A DNA stretch of 64,000 bases from JAITWN01 sp964437335 (GTDB lineage Bacteria > Pseudomonadota > Gammaproteobacteria > SZUA-140). The stretch is from NCBI GenBank assembly GCA_964437335.1, contig CAYTGL010000009.1:1-64000 (forward strand). The letters run 5' to 3'. The notes below the pieces were generated by a model. It was not told the DNA's origin. It saw only the letters and a program-made list of their open reading frames with translations, and did no database searches. Below, one piece after another: positions 26,708 through 33,951 of the stretch. How positions within the stretch are numbered: the first letter of the stretch is position 1; each line of letters opens with the position of its first letter. The position numbers and the translations under genes were made by a program.

Positions 26708-27202
26708 TTACTTGCTGCTCATCACCTTCTGCCGTCTTTCCCGTGCCGCGAATTTCTCGATCGTCGCATCATCGGGATATAACATCGGTTCCTGGTCGAC
26801 TTGCCAGTAAACATGGTGGGGATGTTCCTCAGGCTCGTCATGGCAGCTTGCCAAGCTGTGTTCGCCGTCAGTTTCGCAGTAGCGCGGCCCCTTGCCGAGA
26901 GCGGCCTTGACCTGGTACGGGAAGGTGCCGCACTGGTTTCTGCCGCTGTCGCTGCACGACCTGATACTTGCGGCAGAATAAAACGGATCGACTCCAATAA
27001 TCGCTGTCAGCAACGGATAGATCGAGACCAGCATCATGACAAGCACCCCTGTTTCCATCATGGTATAGGCATGATTCTCGCCCGCCTGAATGACGAACAC
27101 CGCGCCGCCCGCCAGCATTGCGGTGCCGACAGCTGTCCTCAGAACCCGGTCGAATAGGCCGATGTTCTGGCTTGCATGAGATTTTTCTGCTTTGGTAATC
27201 AT
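26708..27202 (-). CDS. DUF2892 (YgaP-type) transmembrane protein with Cys-rich tail
   Basis: A 164-residue protein. Residues 10-75 form the DUF2892 membrane hairpin (NIGLFDRVLRTAVGTAMLAG, then TGVLVMMLVSIYPLLTAIIG), as in the membrane part of the YgaP sulfurtransferase. The remainder is an unusual soluble tail with several Cys (IRSCSDSGRNQCGTFP, RYCETDGEHSLASCHDEPEE) and clustered His, which suggests metal or thiol chemistry. AAGGAGGTGA 5 bp before the ATG is a near-perfect ribosome-binding site. It is downstream of the Crp/Fnr gene's 3' end region and ends at a clear terminator. Confidence 0.75.
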   Translation of the reverse strand: MITKAEKSHASQNIGLFDRVLRTAVGTAMLAGGAVFVIQAGENHAYTMMETGVLVMMLVSIYPLLTAIIGVDPFYSAASIRSCSDSGRNQCGTFPYQVKAALGKGPRYCETDGEHSLASCHDEPEEHPHHVYWQVDQEPMLYPDDATIEKFAARERRQKVMSSK

Positions 27203-27310
27203 AAGTCACCTCCTTGATATTGGCGTCATTCAATCCGCTGCGCTTATCGCGCGGGATCGAACCATACTTTTTCAGTACACCATGAAGGAGGTGGGAGTTC
27301 AGTGACTAGA

Positions 27311-27997
27311 TCACCTGTCGATATGTTTCGACAAGTCCTGCAGTACCTTGCGGTTGATGATTTCTATCCATCCGCGATGCAGATGCACCCAGTCCTGGTG
27401 CTCGAATTTCTTCAGCGTTCGGCTGATGACTTCCCGCGCCGAGCCGAGTTCTTCCGCCAGCTTCTGGTGTGTCGATTCAATGCGGGCCTGCTGTTGTGAT
27501 TTACTGAGCAGACAGCGAGCGAGACGGCCATCCATCTGCCCGAACGTAACTTCCTCGATCAGTGTCACCAGTTCGTTCATGCCCTTGCCGAGTGACGAAA
27601 ACACAAAGTTGCGGAACTGCGGTGAGTGGATCAGTACTTCCCGGAATTGCTCGCCCGGAACCAGTACCACAGTAACCGCTGATTCGGTAACCGCTTCCGC
27701 AGGATAGGGCTGATCGGCGAGCAGGCAGGAGGTGGTCAGTTCGCAGGATTGTCCTGCACGGAGATGATAAAGCGTGATAATCCCTCCATTCTCTGACGAT
27801 TTCTGGACCCGGATCGATCCCGCCGCCACCAGCATGAAGAGTTTGCAGGTTGCATGCTCGAGAAAAACGTTTTCGCCCTCCGGAAACCGGGCGATATGGG
27901 CGGACCTCACAACGGCATTCCACGCGGGGTCGGTTATTCTCGCGAGATCGGGAAAGGAATGCAGCCAGTTCGAATCTGTGTTCTCAGTTTTTCCCAT
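27311..27997 (-). CDS. Crp/Fnr-family transcriptional regulator
   Basis: A 228-residue regulator with an N-terminal cyclic-nucleotide-type effector domain (FPEGENVFLEHATCKLFMLV, GSIRVQKSSENGGIITLY) and a C-terminal winged helix (HQKLAEELGSAREVISRTLK). The four-Cys iron-sulfur motif of FNR is absent and the cAMP contacts of CRP are not obvious, so the signal is unknown. The DUF2892 membrane protein gene lies downstream in the same orientation and the dps gene is divergent, making both candidate targets. Confidence 0.87.
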   Translation of the reverse strand: MGKTENTDSNWLHSFPDLARITDPAWNAVVRSAHIARFPEGENVFLEHATCKLFMLVAAGSIRVQKSSENGGIITLYHLRAGQSCELTTSCLLADQPYPAEAVTESAVTVVLVPGEQFREVLIHSPQFRNFVFSSLGKGMNELVTLIEEVTFGQMDGRLARCLLSKSQQQARIESTHQKLAEELGSAREVISRTLKKFEHQDWVHLHRGWIEIINRKVLQDLSKHIDR

Positions 27998-28211
27998 TTA
28001 AGCGATGGCCATTCTGTATTACAGAGTGAAACCGCCAGAGGCAGCTTCATGGGCGGAAACATATCGAATACACGCAATAAGACATAACAACGTCGTGATG
28101 GTTCACGGGAATAATCGCTTCAGGGTTGTCTTGGCGGTCGTTGGCCCCATATCATATCGATACATGTCAATCGGCATGTCGCCAGCGCCCAACAATGACC
28201 AAGGAGGATCC

Positions 28212-28694
28212 ATGAGCAAGAAGTCCGCAAAAATCAATATTGGTATTAATGAACAGGATCGCAAGGCGATAGCCGCCGGTTTATCGAAACTGTTGGCTGA
28301 CAGCTACACCCTGTATCTGAAAACTCACAATTTTCACTGGAACGTTACCGGCCCGATGTTCAACACGCTGCATCTGATGTTCGAGACGCAATACACCGAG
28401 CTTGCTCTCGCTGTCGATTCGATCGCGGAACGCATCCGCGCTCTCGGGGTTCCTGCGCCGGGCAGTTATGCCCAGTTCGGGAAGCTGACCCGCATCTCTG
28501 AAGAAACCGGAAATCCTGATGCGATTGAAATGTTGCAGCAGCTGGTTGATGACCACGAGACCGTCGTGCGTACCGCACGCGAGATATTCCCGGTCGTTGA
28601 GAAGGCCAGTGACGAACCATCGGCCGATCTGCTGACGCAGCGCATGCAGCTTCACGAAAAAACCGCATGGATGCTGCGGAGTATGCTGCAGTAA
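28212..28694 (+). CDS. dps: Dps-family ferritin-like DNA-protecting protein
   Basis: A 160-residue protein. The ATG at 28212 follows AAGGAGGATCC; the frame is open upstream but the coding signal starts here (MSKKSAKINIGINEQDRKAI). Dps ferroxidase ligands are in KTHNFHWNVTGPMFNTLHLM (His) and ETQYTELALAVDSIAERIRA (Asp, Glu). Dps forms a dodecamer that oxidises and stores iron using hydrogen peroxide and can coat DNA. Its neighbours are a divergent Crp/Fnr regulator and the bacterioferritin genes. Confidence 0.92.
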   Translation: MSKKSAKINIGINEQDRKAIAAGLSKLLADSYTLYLKTHNFHWNVTGPMFNTLHLMFETQYTELALAVDSIAERIRALGVPAPGSYAQFGKLTRISEETGNPDAIEMLQQLVDDHETVVRTAREIFPVVEKASDEPSADLLTQRMQLHEKTAWMLRSMLQ

Positions 28695-28804
28695 CTCGTC
28701 GAACCCGGTTGTGACGTGGCGCAGAGGTACTACATCAGCCGCCCGCTACCCGCGCCGCTGAATTCGAACGGTGGCTGCGGCAACAGCAGAACGACCCGCA
28801 AGCG

Positions 28805-29272
28805 TTACATCCGCGACTGCAGGTAATTCTCCAGCCCGACCGCATCGATCAGGCCGAGCTGGCGCTCCAGCCAGTAGGCATGATCTTCCTCGGTGTCCGC
28901 GAGCATGCCGCGCAGGATCTCGCGGGTCTGGTAGTCCTGCTTTTCCTCGCAGACCTTGACGGCCTTTCTCAGGTTTTCTATGACCCCGTATTCCAGGGCC
29001 AGGTCATTCCTGAAGATCTCCGGGACCGTCTTGCCGATGTGCAGCGTGTCCGGGCGTTTCATGTCCGGCGTGTCTTCGAGGAACAGAATGCGGTTGATCA
29101 GCGCATCGGCATGCTGGGTTTCTTCCTCCATTTCATGATTCAGCCGTTCATAGAGTTTCTCGAAGCCCCAGTCCCGGCACATCCGGGAATGGATGAAATA
29201 CTGATCCCGCGCCGCGAGTTCGCTGCGCAGCAGCTTCTGGAGCTGGGCGATAACCTTGTCATTGCCTTTCAT
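28805..29272 (-). CDS. bfr: Bacterioferritin, ferroxidase-type subunit lacking haem Met52
   Basis: A 155-residue ferritin-like subunit. By alignment to E. coli Bfr the di-iron ligands are present: Glu18, Glu51, His54, Glu94, Glu128 and His131 (the last two shifted by one residue), plus Tyr25. The haem-ligating Met52 is Thr here (EEETQHADALINRILFLED). This subunit should oxidise Fe(II) but not bind haem on its own. It follows the haem-type bacterioferritin gene by 33 bp on the same strand, so the two probably form mixed 24-mers. Confidence 0.92.
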   Translation of the reverse strand: MKGNDKVIAQLQKLLRSELAARDQYFIHSRMCRDWGFEKLYERLNHEMEEETQHADALINRILFLEDTPDMKRPDTLHIGKTVPEIFRNDLALEYGVIENLRKAVKVCEEKQDYQTREILRGMLADTEEDHAYWLERQLGLIDAVGLENYLQSRM

Positions 29273-29305
29273 CGTCGGATTCCTGTGCTGGATTTGAGCG
29301 GGCGG

Positions 29306-29770
29306 CTACATCATCGATTGCAGATAATTGTTCAGCCCGATCTCCTTGAGTCGTTGGTGCTGGGTTTCCAGCCAGTCGATGTGTTCCTCAACCTTTTCGA
29401 GCTGGGATTCGAGCAGGTCGCGGCTCACGTAGTCCTGTACCTGCTCGCAAGTGGAAACCGCGTCGAGCAGGGCGCTGCGCGTTGCCGTCTGAAGCGCCAG
29501 GTCCTGCCTGAGCATCTCGGGGACATCCTCGCCGATCAGCAGCTTGCCGAGGTCTTGCAGGTTCGGCAGGCCCTCCAGGAACAGGATGCGTTCTATCGCA
29601 GCGTCCGCCAGCTTCATCGCCGTGATTGAATGCCGATATTCGTGCTCGTTCAATTCGTTGAACCCGCGATGGCGCAGTATCCGCGCATGCAGGAAGCACT
29701 GGTTGATTACGGTGAGCTGACACTTGAGGACGGCGTTCAGTTGCCGCAGGACTTCGTTGTTGCCGCGCAT
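29306..29770 (-). CDS. bfr: Bacterioferritin, haem-binding subunit with lost ferroxidase centre
   Basis: A 154-residue bacterioferritin. The start is the ATG at 29770 (MRGNNEVLRQLNAVLKCQLT). Compared with E. coli Bfr the haem ligand Met52 is kept, but five of six ferroxidase ligands are replaced: Glu18 to Gln, Glu51 to Ala, His54 to Leu, Glu94 to Gln and Glu127 to Val; only His130 remains. It should bind haem at subunit interfaces and pass electrons during iron release, while its partner gene downstream supplies ferroxidase activity. Bfd, the electron donor for release, is encoded divergently 210 bp away. Confidence 0.93.
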   Translation of the reverse strand: MRGNNEVLRQLNAVLKCQLTVINQCFLHARILRHRGFNELNEHEYRHSITAMKLADAAIERILFLEGLPNLQDLGKLLIGEDVPEMLRQDLALQTATRSALLDAVSTCEQVQDYVSRDLLESQLEKVEEHIDWLETQHQRLKEIGLNNYLQSMM

Positions 29771-29914
29771 TTTCGAAGAGCTCCTTCGGGTCCAGGTGCG
29801 GTCTGTAATTATCCCTGAACCCGGAGATAATTTCAACATAATGAATTTAATAGAAATTATTACGCTTTAGTCAGCCGTTTGACATTCCGGGCGACTTTAA
29901 TTAGAGTGCGAGTA

Positions 29915-29933
29915 GTTCTCATTTGCATTATTA
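29915..29933 (-). promoter_or_regulatory. Possible Fur-box-like hexamer array before bfd
   Basis: On the minus strand the bases read AATAATGCAAATGAGAAC, three GATAAT-like hexamers matching about 13 of 18. It lies 48 bp before bfd. Weaker than the site at 24448, but bfd genes are commonly iron-repressed. Confidence 0.4.
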
Positions 29934-29980
29934 ACCAGCCAGCACGATAACGCCCTCTGTGCGGGGGCCGGAGACTCACG

Positions 29981-30175
29981 ATGTATGTTTGCATCTGCAA
30001 CGCGATCACCGATCGCGATATCAGAGAAGCTGCGAGAAACGGGGTCAGTTCCATGGAAGCGCTCGGCGATCGCCTCAAGGTCGCGACCTGTTGCGGGAGC
30101 TGCCGGGAGTGTGCCCGCGAGGTCCTGCACCAGGCCTTGTCCAGCGCGCCTGGTGCGCTCGCCTTCGGCGGCTGA
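29981..30175 (+). CDS. bfd: Bacterioferritin-associated ferredoxin
   Basis: A 64-residue [2Fe-2S] protein. The cluster ligands are in MYVCICNAITDRDIREA (CxC) and VATCCGSCRECAREVL (CxxC). Bfd binds bacterioferritin and reduces its ferric core through the haem so that iron is released. It is divergent from the two bacterioferritin genes and sits 37 bp before a ferric-iron binding-protein gene, consistent with an iron-limitation response. Confidence 0.93.
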   Translation: MYVCICNAITDRDIREAARNGVSSMEALGDRLKVATCCGSCRECAREVLHQALSSAPGALAFGG

Positions 30176-30212
30176 CCTTCACCATTAACTATAACTACCG
30201 CTGCTGACCACC

Positions 30213-31220
30213 ATGCCAACCTTCCGTCGTTTGTGCGCGCTCTTGCCGGTATTGCTGTTACTGGCGCCTTATTATGTGCAGGCCCAGGACGAGATCGTCG
30301 TCTATTCTGCGCGTAATGAACATCTGATCAAGCCGTTATTCGATAAGTATACGGAGCAGACCGGTGTCAAGGTGCATTATGTGACGGACCAGGGCGGACC
30401 ACTGATCGAGCGCCTCAAGGCCGAAGGCGCAAACACCCGCGCCGACATGCTGATAACCGTTGACGCGGGCAATCTCTGGCAGGCGGCGAACGAGGGTGTT
30501 CTCGCGCCAGTCACATCGGCGACGCTGATCTCGAACATTCCGGCCAATTTGCGCGATGCCGATCACCGCTGGTTCGGCCTGTCGTCGCGGGCCCGTACGA
30601 TCGTGTACAGCACGGCACGGGTCGATCCTGCAGTACTGTCGACGTATGAAGCGCTGGCAGACCCGAAATGGAAAGGGCGACTGTGCCTGCGTACCTCACG
30701 CCAGGTTTACAACCAGTCAATGATCGCGATGATGATCGCCCGGCTCGGAGTAGAGGAGACCGAGAAGGTTGTGCGCGGCTGGGTCGCGAATCTCGCCGCG
30801 CCACCGTTCTCGAACGACACCGCGGTCATGCAGGCGATTGTCGCGGGCCAGTGCGATGTCGGTATCGTCAATACCTATTACTTCGGGCGACTCGAGCAGG
30901 AAAATCCGGATATCCCGCTCGCATTGTTCTGGGCGAACCAGGAGGCTGGCGGCACTCATGTCAATGTATCTGGTGCCGGTGTCACGCGTCATGCTCGCAA
31001 TCCCGAGCAGGCCGTGAAGCTGCTCGAATGGTTCACGACGCCGGAAGCCCAGCGGTTGTTTGCCGGGCTCAATCATGAATATCCGGTCAATCCCGCTGTC
31101 CCGCCGGATCCGCAAGTGAAGGCCTGGGGTGATTTCAGGCAAGATGACCGTAACATTGCCGAGGCCGGACGCTTGCAGGCGCAGGCCGTGATGCTGATGG
31201 ATCGCGCCGGCTTCCGCTGA
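30213..31220 (+). CDS. Periplasmic ferric iron-binding protein (FbpA/FutA type)
   Basis: A 335-residue ABC binding protein with a signal peptide (LCALLPVLLLLAPYYVQAQD). The mature protein begins EIVVYSARNEHLIKPLF, the classic FbpA/FutA opening. The paired iron-binding tyrosines are in VGIVNTYYFGRLEQ. It captures Fe(III) in the periplasm for the permease encoded 1 bp downstream. Strongly similar in layout to FbpA, SfuA and FutA; the family is clear but ligand specificity is inferred. Confidence 0.92.
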   Translation: MPTFRRLCALLPVLLLLAPYYVQAQDEIVVYSARNEHLIKPLFDKYTEQTGVKVHYVTDQGGPLIERLKAEGANTRADMLITVDAGNLWQAANEGVLAPVTSATLISNIPANLRDADHRWFGLSSRARTIVYSTARVDPAVLSTYEALADPKWKGRLCLRTSRQVYNQSMIAMMIARLGVEETEKVVRGWVANLAAPPFSNDTAVMQAIVAGQCDVGIVNTYYFGRLEQENPDIPLALFWANQEAGGTHVNVSGAGVTRHARNPEQAVKLLEWFTTPEAQRLFAGLNHEYPVNPAVPPDPQVKAWGDFRQDDRNIAEAGRLQAQAVMLMDRAGFR

Positions 31221-31221
31221 C

Positions 31222-32910
31222 ATGCCGGTCGGCACACCGGGCATCGCTTCCGCGTCCCGACCCCTGTGGGCAGAACGGATCTCGGTCTACCGGCGCGTAC
31301 TCAACGGCATCAGCATCTGGCATCTGCTCAGTCTGATGCTCGCGGTCGTCGTCGCATGGCCGCTGTTCGTGATCTTCTCTGCGTGGTTTCAGCCTGAAAG
31401 CGAGATCTGGCGGCACCTCGCCGACACGGTGCTTGTCGATCTGATCCTCAATACGCTGGTGCTGGTGTTCGGGGTCACCTCCGGCGTGCTGGTCCTCGGT
31501 GTCGGGCTGGCCTGGCTGACGGCGCTGTGCGAGTTTCCCGGGCGGCGCTTCTTCGACTGGGCGCTGATGTTGCCGCTCGCAATGCCGGCCTATGTGCTGG
31601 CCTTTGTGGTCGTCGGGATGCTCGATTTCTCGGGTCCGGTGCAGGGGGTGTTGCGTTCGACCTTCGGACCCGGCGGCTACTGGTTCCCCGAGATCCGCTC
31701 GACCGGCGGCGTGATCGGGGTCATGGTGCTGGTGTTTTATCCGTATGTCTACATGCTGGCGCGCGCGGCGTTCCTGACCCAGGGCCGCAATACGCTGGAG
31801 TCGGCGCGCGTCCTCGGTCTCGGTCCCTGGTCAGCGTTTTACCACGGGGTATTGCCGATGGCGCGGCCGGCAATCGCCGCCGGCGTCGCGCTGGCCGTAA
31901 TGGAGACCCTGGCTGATTTTGGCGCTGTATCGATCTTCAATTTTGACACTTTCACGACCGCGATTTATAAGGCCTGGTTCGGCCTGTTCAGCATTCAGGC
32001 GGCTTCCCAGCTGGCTTCGCTGCTGTTGCTGTTCGTTGCGCTGGGTATGCTCGCCGAACGCCAGTTGCGCGGCCGCGCCCGTTTTCACGATGCCCCGCAC
32101 GCGGTGCGTCAGCAGCGTTATCGACTGAGAAGCCGGACCGCATGGCTCGCGACGGTCGCGGCCGGCACGGTGCTCCTGCTCGCGTTCCTGCTTCCGCTGG
32201 TGCAATTACTGATGTGGGCCTGGCGGGTCTTACCGACCGATATCGACGCCCGCTATCTCGCGCTTGTATCGCATACGCTGTTTCTCGGCGCGACCGCTGC
32301 GCTGGTCACGGTCGCTTGCGCCTCTCTGCTGGCCTATACCCGCCGGCGGCGCAATGACCGGATCACGGCCGCGGCAATCGGCATCGCGACGCTCGGTTAT
32401 GCTCTGCCGGGTTCGGTGCTGGCGGTCGGCATCATGATCTCGTTCATCGGCTTCGACCATTTTGTCGGCGAGGTGCTTGCGCTGCTTGGCGGCGAGTGGT
32501 CGGGGCGCATCCTCGGCGGCACGGTGCTCGCGCTCTTGCTGGCGTATATCGTGCGTTTCATGGCGGTCGCCTATGGCCCGATCGACAGCGGGCTTGCACG
32601 CATTCATCCCGGCTTGCCGGAGGCTGCGCGTAATCTCGGCGCCGCACCCGGCGAGGTGATGCGCAGGATCTATCTTCCCTTGCTGCGTCCAGGCCTGCTG
32701 ACCGCGGCGCTACTGGTGCTCGTCGATGTCATGAAGGAGATGCCGGCCACCTTGCTTTTGCGTCCGTTCGGCTGGGATACGCTTGCGGTGCGTATCTTTG
32801 GCCTGACATCTGAAGGCCTCTGGGAGCGCGCGGCGCTGCCGGCGGTCACTCTGGTGCTGGCAGGCTTGATCCCGGTGTTTATTCTGGTTCGGCGAACCGC
32901 CAGCCATTAG
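31222..32910 (+). CDS. Ferric iron ABC transporter permease (FbpB/SfuB type)
   Basis: A 562-residue membrane protein formed by two fused permease halves, each with its EAA-type coupling loop: ESARVLGLGPWSAFYHGVLP in the first and EAARNLGAAPGEVMRRIYLP in the second. This duplicated permease layout is typical of FbpB. It begins 1 bp after the binding-protein stop, so they are one operon. The matching ATPase (FbpC) is not next to it; instead an inverted-repeat element and mtfA follow, so the ATPase must be encoded elsewhere. Confidence 0.92.
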   Translation: MPVGTPGIASASRPLWAERISVYRRVLNGISIWHLLSLMLAVVVAWPLFVIFSAWFQPESEIWRHLADTVLVDLILNTLVLVFGVTSGVLVLGVGLAWLTALCEFPGRRFFDWALMLPLAMPAYVLAFVVVGMLDFSGPVQGVLRSTFGPGGYWFPEIRSTGGVIGVMVLVFYPYVYMLARAAFLTQGRNTLESARVLGLGPWSAFYHGVLPMARPAIAAGVALAVMETLADFGAVSIFNFDTFTTAIYKAWFGLFSIQAASQLASLLLLFVALGMLAERQLRGRARFHDAPHAVRQQRYRLRSRTAWLATVAAGTVLLLAFLLPLVQLLMWAWRVLPTDIDARYLALVSHTLFLGATAALVTVACASLLAYTRRRRNDRITAAAIGIATLGYALPGSVLAVGIMISFIGFDHFVGEVLALLGGEWSGRILGGTVLALLLAYIVRFMAVAYGPIDSGLARIHPGLPEAARNLGAAPGEVMRRIYLPLLRPGLLTAALLVLVDVMKEMPATLLLRPFGWDTLAVRIFGLTSEGLWERAALPAVTLVLAGLIPVFILVRRTASH

Positions 32911-32917
32911 GCAGTTG

Positions 32918-32961
32918 TTCGACGGGGTTCGACGGGGTCAGGTCCTTCAGGGTCTGACCCC
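32918..32961. repeat. Short repeat element with GGGGTCAG inverted repeat
   Basis: A 10-bp direct repeat TTCGACGGGG occurs at 32918-32927 and 32928-32937. It runs into GGGGTCAG (32934-32941), which pairs perfectly with CTGACCCC (32954-32961). The motif resembles GGGGTCAGAGT-type intergenic repeats of gammaproteobacteria and also lies where a terminator for the permease gene would be, though no T run follows. Confidence 0.5.
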
Positions 32962-33008
32962 TGTCCCGATATCTGGCAGAATAAACCCCAGAGTGAGGAC
33001 CCCGCCGA

Positions 33009-33773
33009 ATGTCGATGTTCCGTGAATGGCGCCGCAGGCGCAGGCTCCGCCGTTTTCCCCTGTCCGATGACCTGTGGTCGCACGCCACTGAACGCCTCCC
33101 GATATTACGGGGTTATAACGTCGAGGAAGTGGCCCGACTGCGCGAGTTGACGACGATCTTCATGCATGAAAAGGTGTTCACAGTGACGCATGACCTGGTG
33201 CTGACCGTCGCGATGCAGGCGAGAATCTCAGTGCAGGCCTGCGTCCCGGTGTTGAATCTGGGGCTCGACTGGTACCGGGGCTGGCAGACGCTGGTTGTTT
33301 ATCCCGGAAGATTCGGGCACAGGCGCAGAGAGACTGATGAAGACGGGCTTGTGCATGAATGGGACCAGGTCATGAGCGGCGAGGCCTGGGAGCAGGGGCC
33401 CGTGATCCTGTCCTGGGCCGATGTGACTGCTTCCGGCAGGGGCGAGGGGTATAACGTCGTCATTCATGAACTTGCTCACAAGCTCGATATGCTGAACGGA
33501 CCGCCGGATGGTTTCCCGCCCTTGCATCGGGACATGGACGTACGGCAGTGGACCACGGCCTTTACCGGGGCCTTCAAGGACATGAACCGGCGGCTCGACG
33601 CCGGCGAGGTGTCCGTTATCGACCCCTATGCCGCTGAGGACCCCGCCGAGTTTTTTGCAGTGCTGAGCGAGTATTTCTTCGAATGCCCCGGATTGCTGCG
33701 CGAGTCATATCCGGACGTCTATGAGCAGTTGCAGGCCTTTTACCGCCAGGATCCGGCACAGGCGTCGTCGTAG
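33009..33773 (+). CDS. mtfA: MtfA-type zinc metallopeptidase
   Basis: A 254-residue protein. The zinc motif is in YNVVIHELAHKLDMLNG (HExxH type), followed by the family stretch FAVLSEYFFECPGLLRESYP with the third ligand region. Length and motifs match MtfA, which in E. coli binds the glucose repressor Mlc (DgsA) and has aminopeptidase activity. Without a visible Mlc or PTS gene here the physiological partner is uncertain. Monocistronic as far as can be seen. Confidence 0.9.
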   Translation: MSMFREWRRRRRLRRFPLSDDLWSHATERLPILRGYNVEEVARLRELTTIFMHEKVFTVTHDLVLTVAMQARISVQACVPVLNLGLDWYRGWQTLVVYPGRFGHRRRETDEDGLVHEWDQVMSGEAWEQGPVILSWADVTASGRGEGYNVVIHELAHKLDMLNGPPDGFPPLHRDMDVRQWTTAFTGAFKDMNRRLDAGEVSVIDPYAAEDPAEFFAVLSEYFFECPGLLRESYPDVYEQLQAFYRQDPAQASS

Positions 33774-33838
33774 GGCTAGAAACAGGCGACAGCGGGCCAC
33801 CTTCGGCTGTATCATAGCCATTACCGGCTTGTGGATAA

Positions 33839-33863
33839 TACTTGACTATTTTAGTCAGGTATT
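33839..33863 (+). promoter_or_regulatory. IscR type-1 operator of the suf operon
   Basis: The 25 bases starting ATACTTGACTA and ending TAGTCAGGTAT match every position of the E. coli IscR type-1 consensus (ATASYYGACTRWWWYAGTCRRSTAT) and contain a perfect TGACTA-TTT-TAGTCA dyad. TTGACT can double as a -35, with TATATC downstream as a possible -10. It lies 89 bp before sufB. [2Fe-2S]-IscR binds such sites and represses when clusters are plentiful. Confidence 0.85.
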
Positions 33864-33951
33864 ATATCGTTGTTTCCGATGCAATCTAATATCTCACTGA
33901 TTCATAATTGTTTCCTGATAACTGGCGTGTCGTGCGCGAGTGGCAAGGCTA

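Noticed and set aside
27302..27499. A 65-codon + strand frame with GTG start behind a good AAGGAGGTG sequence
   Set aside because: It is entirely antisense to the 3' end of the Crp/Fnr gene and its product has no recognisable feature. The ribosome-binding match is probably chance.
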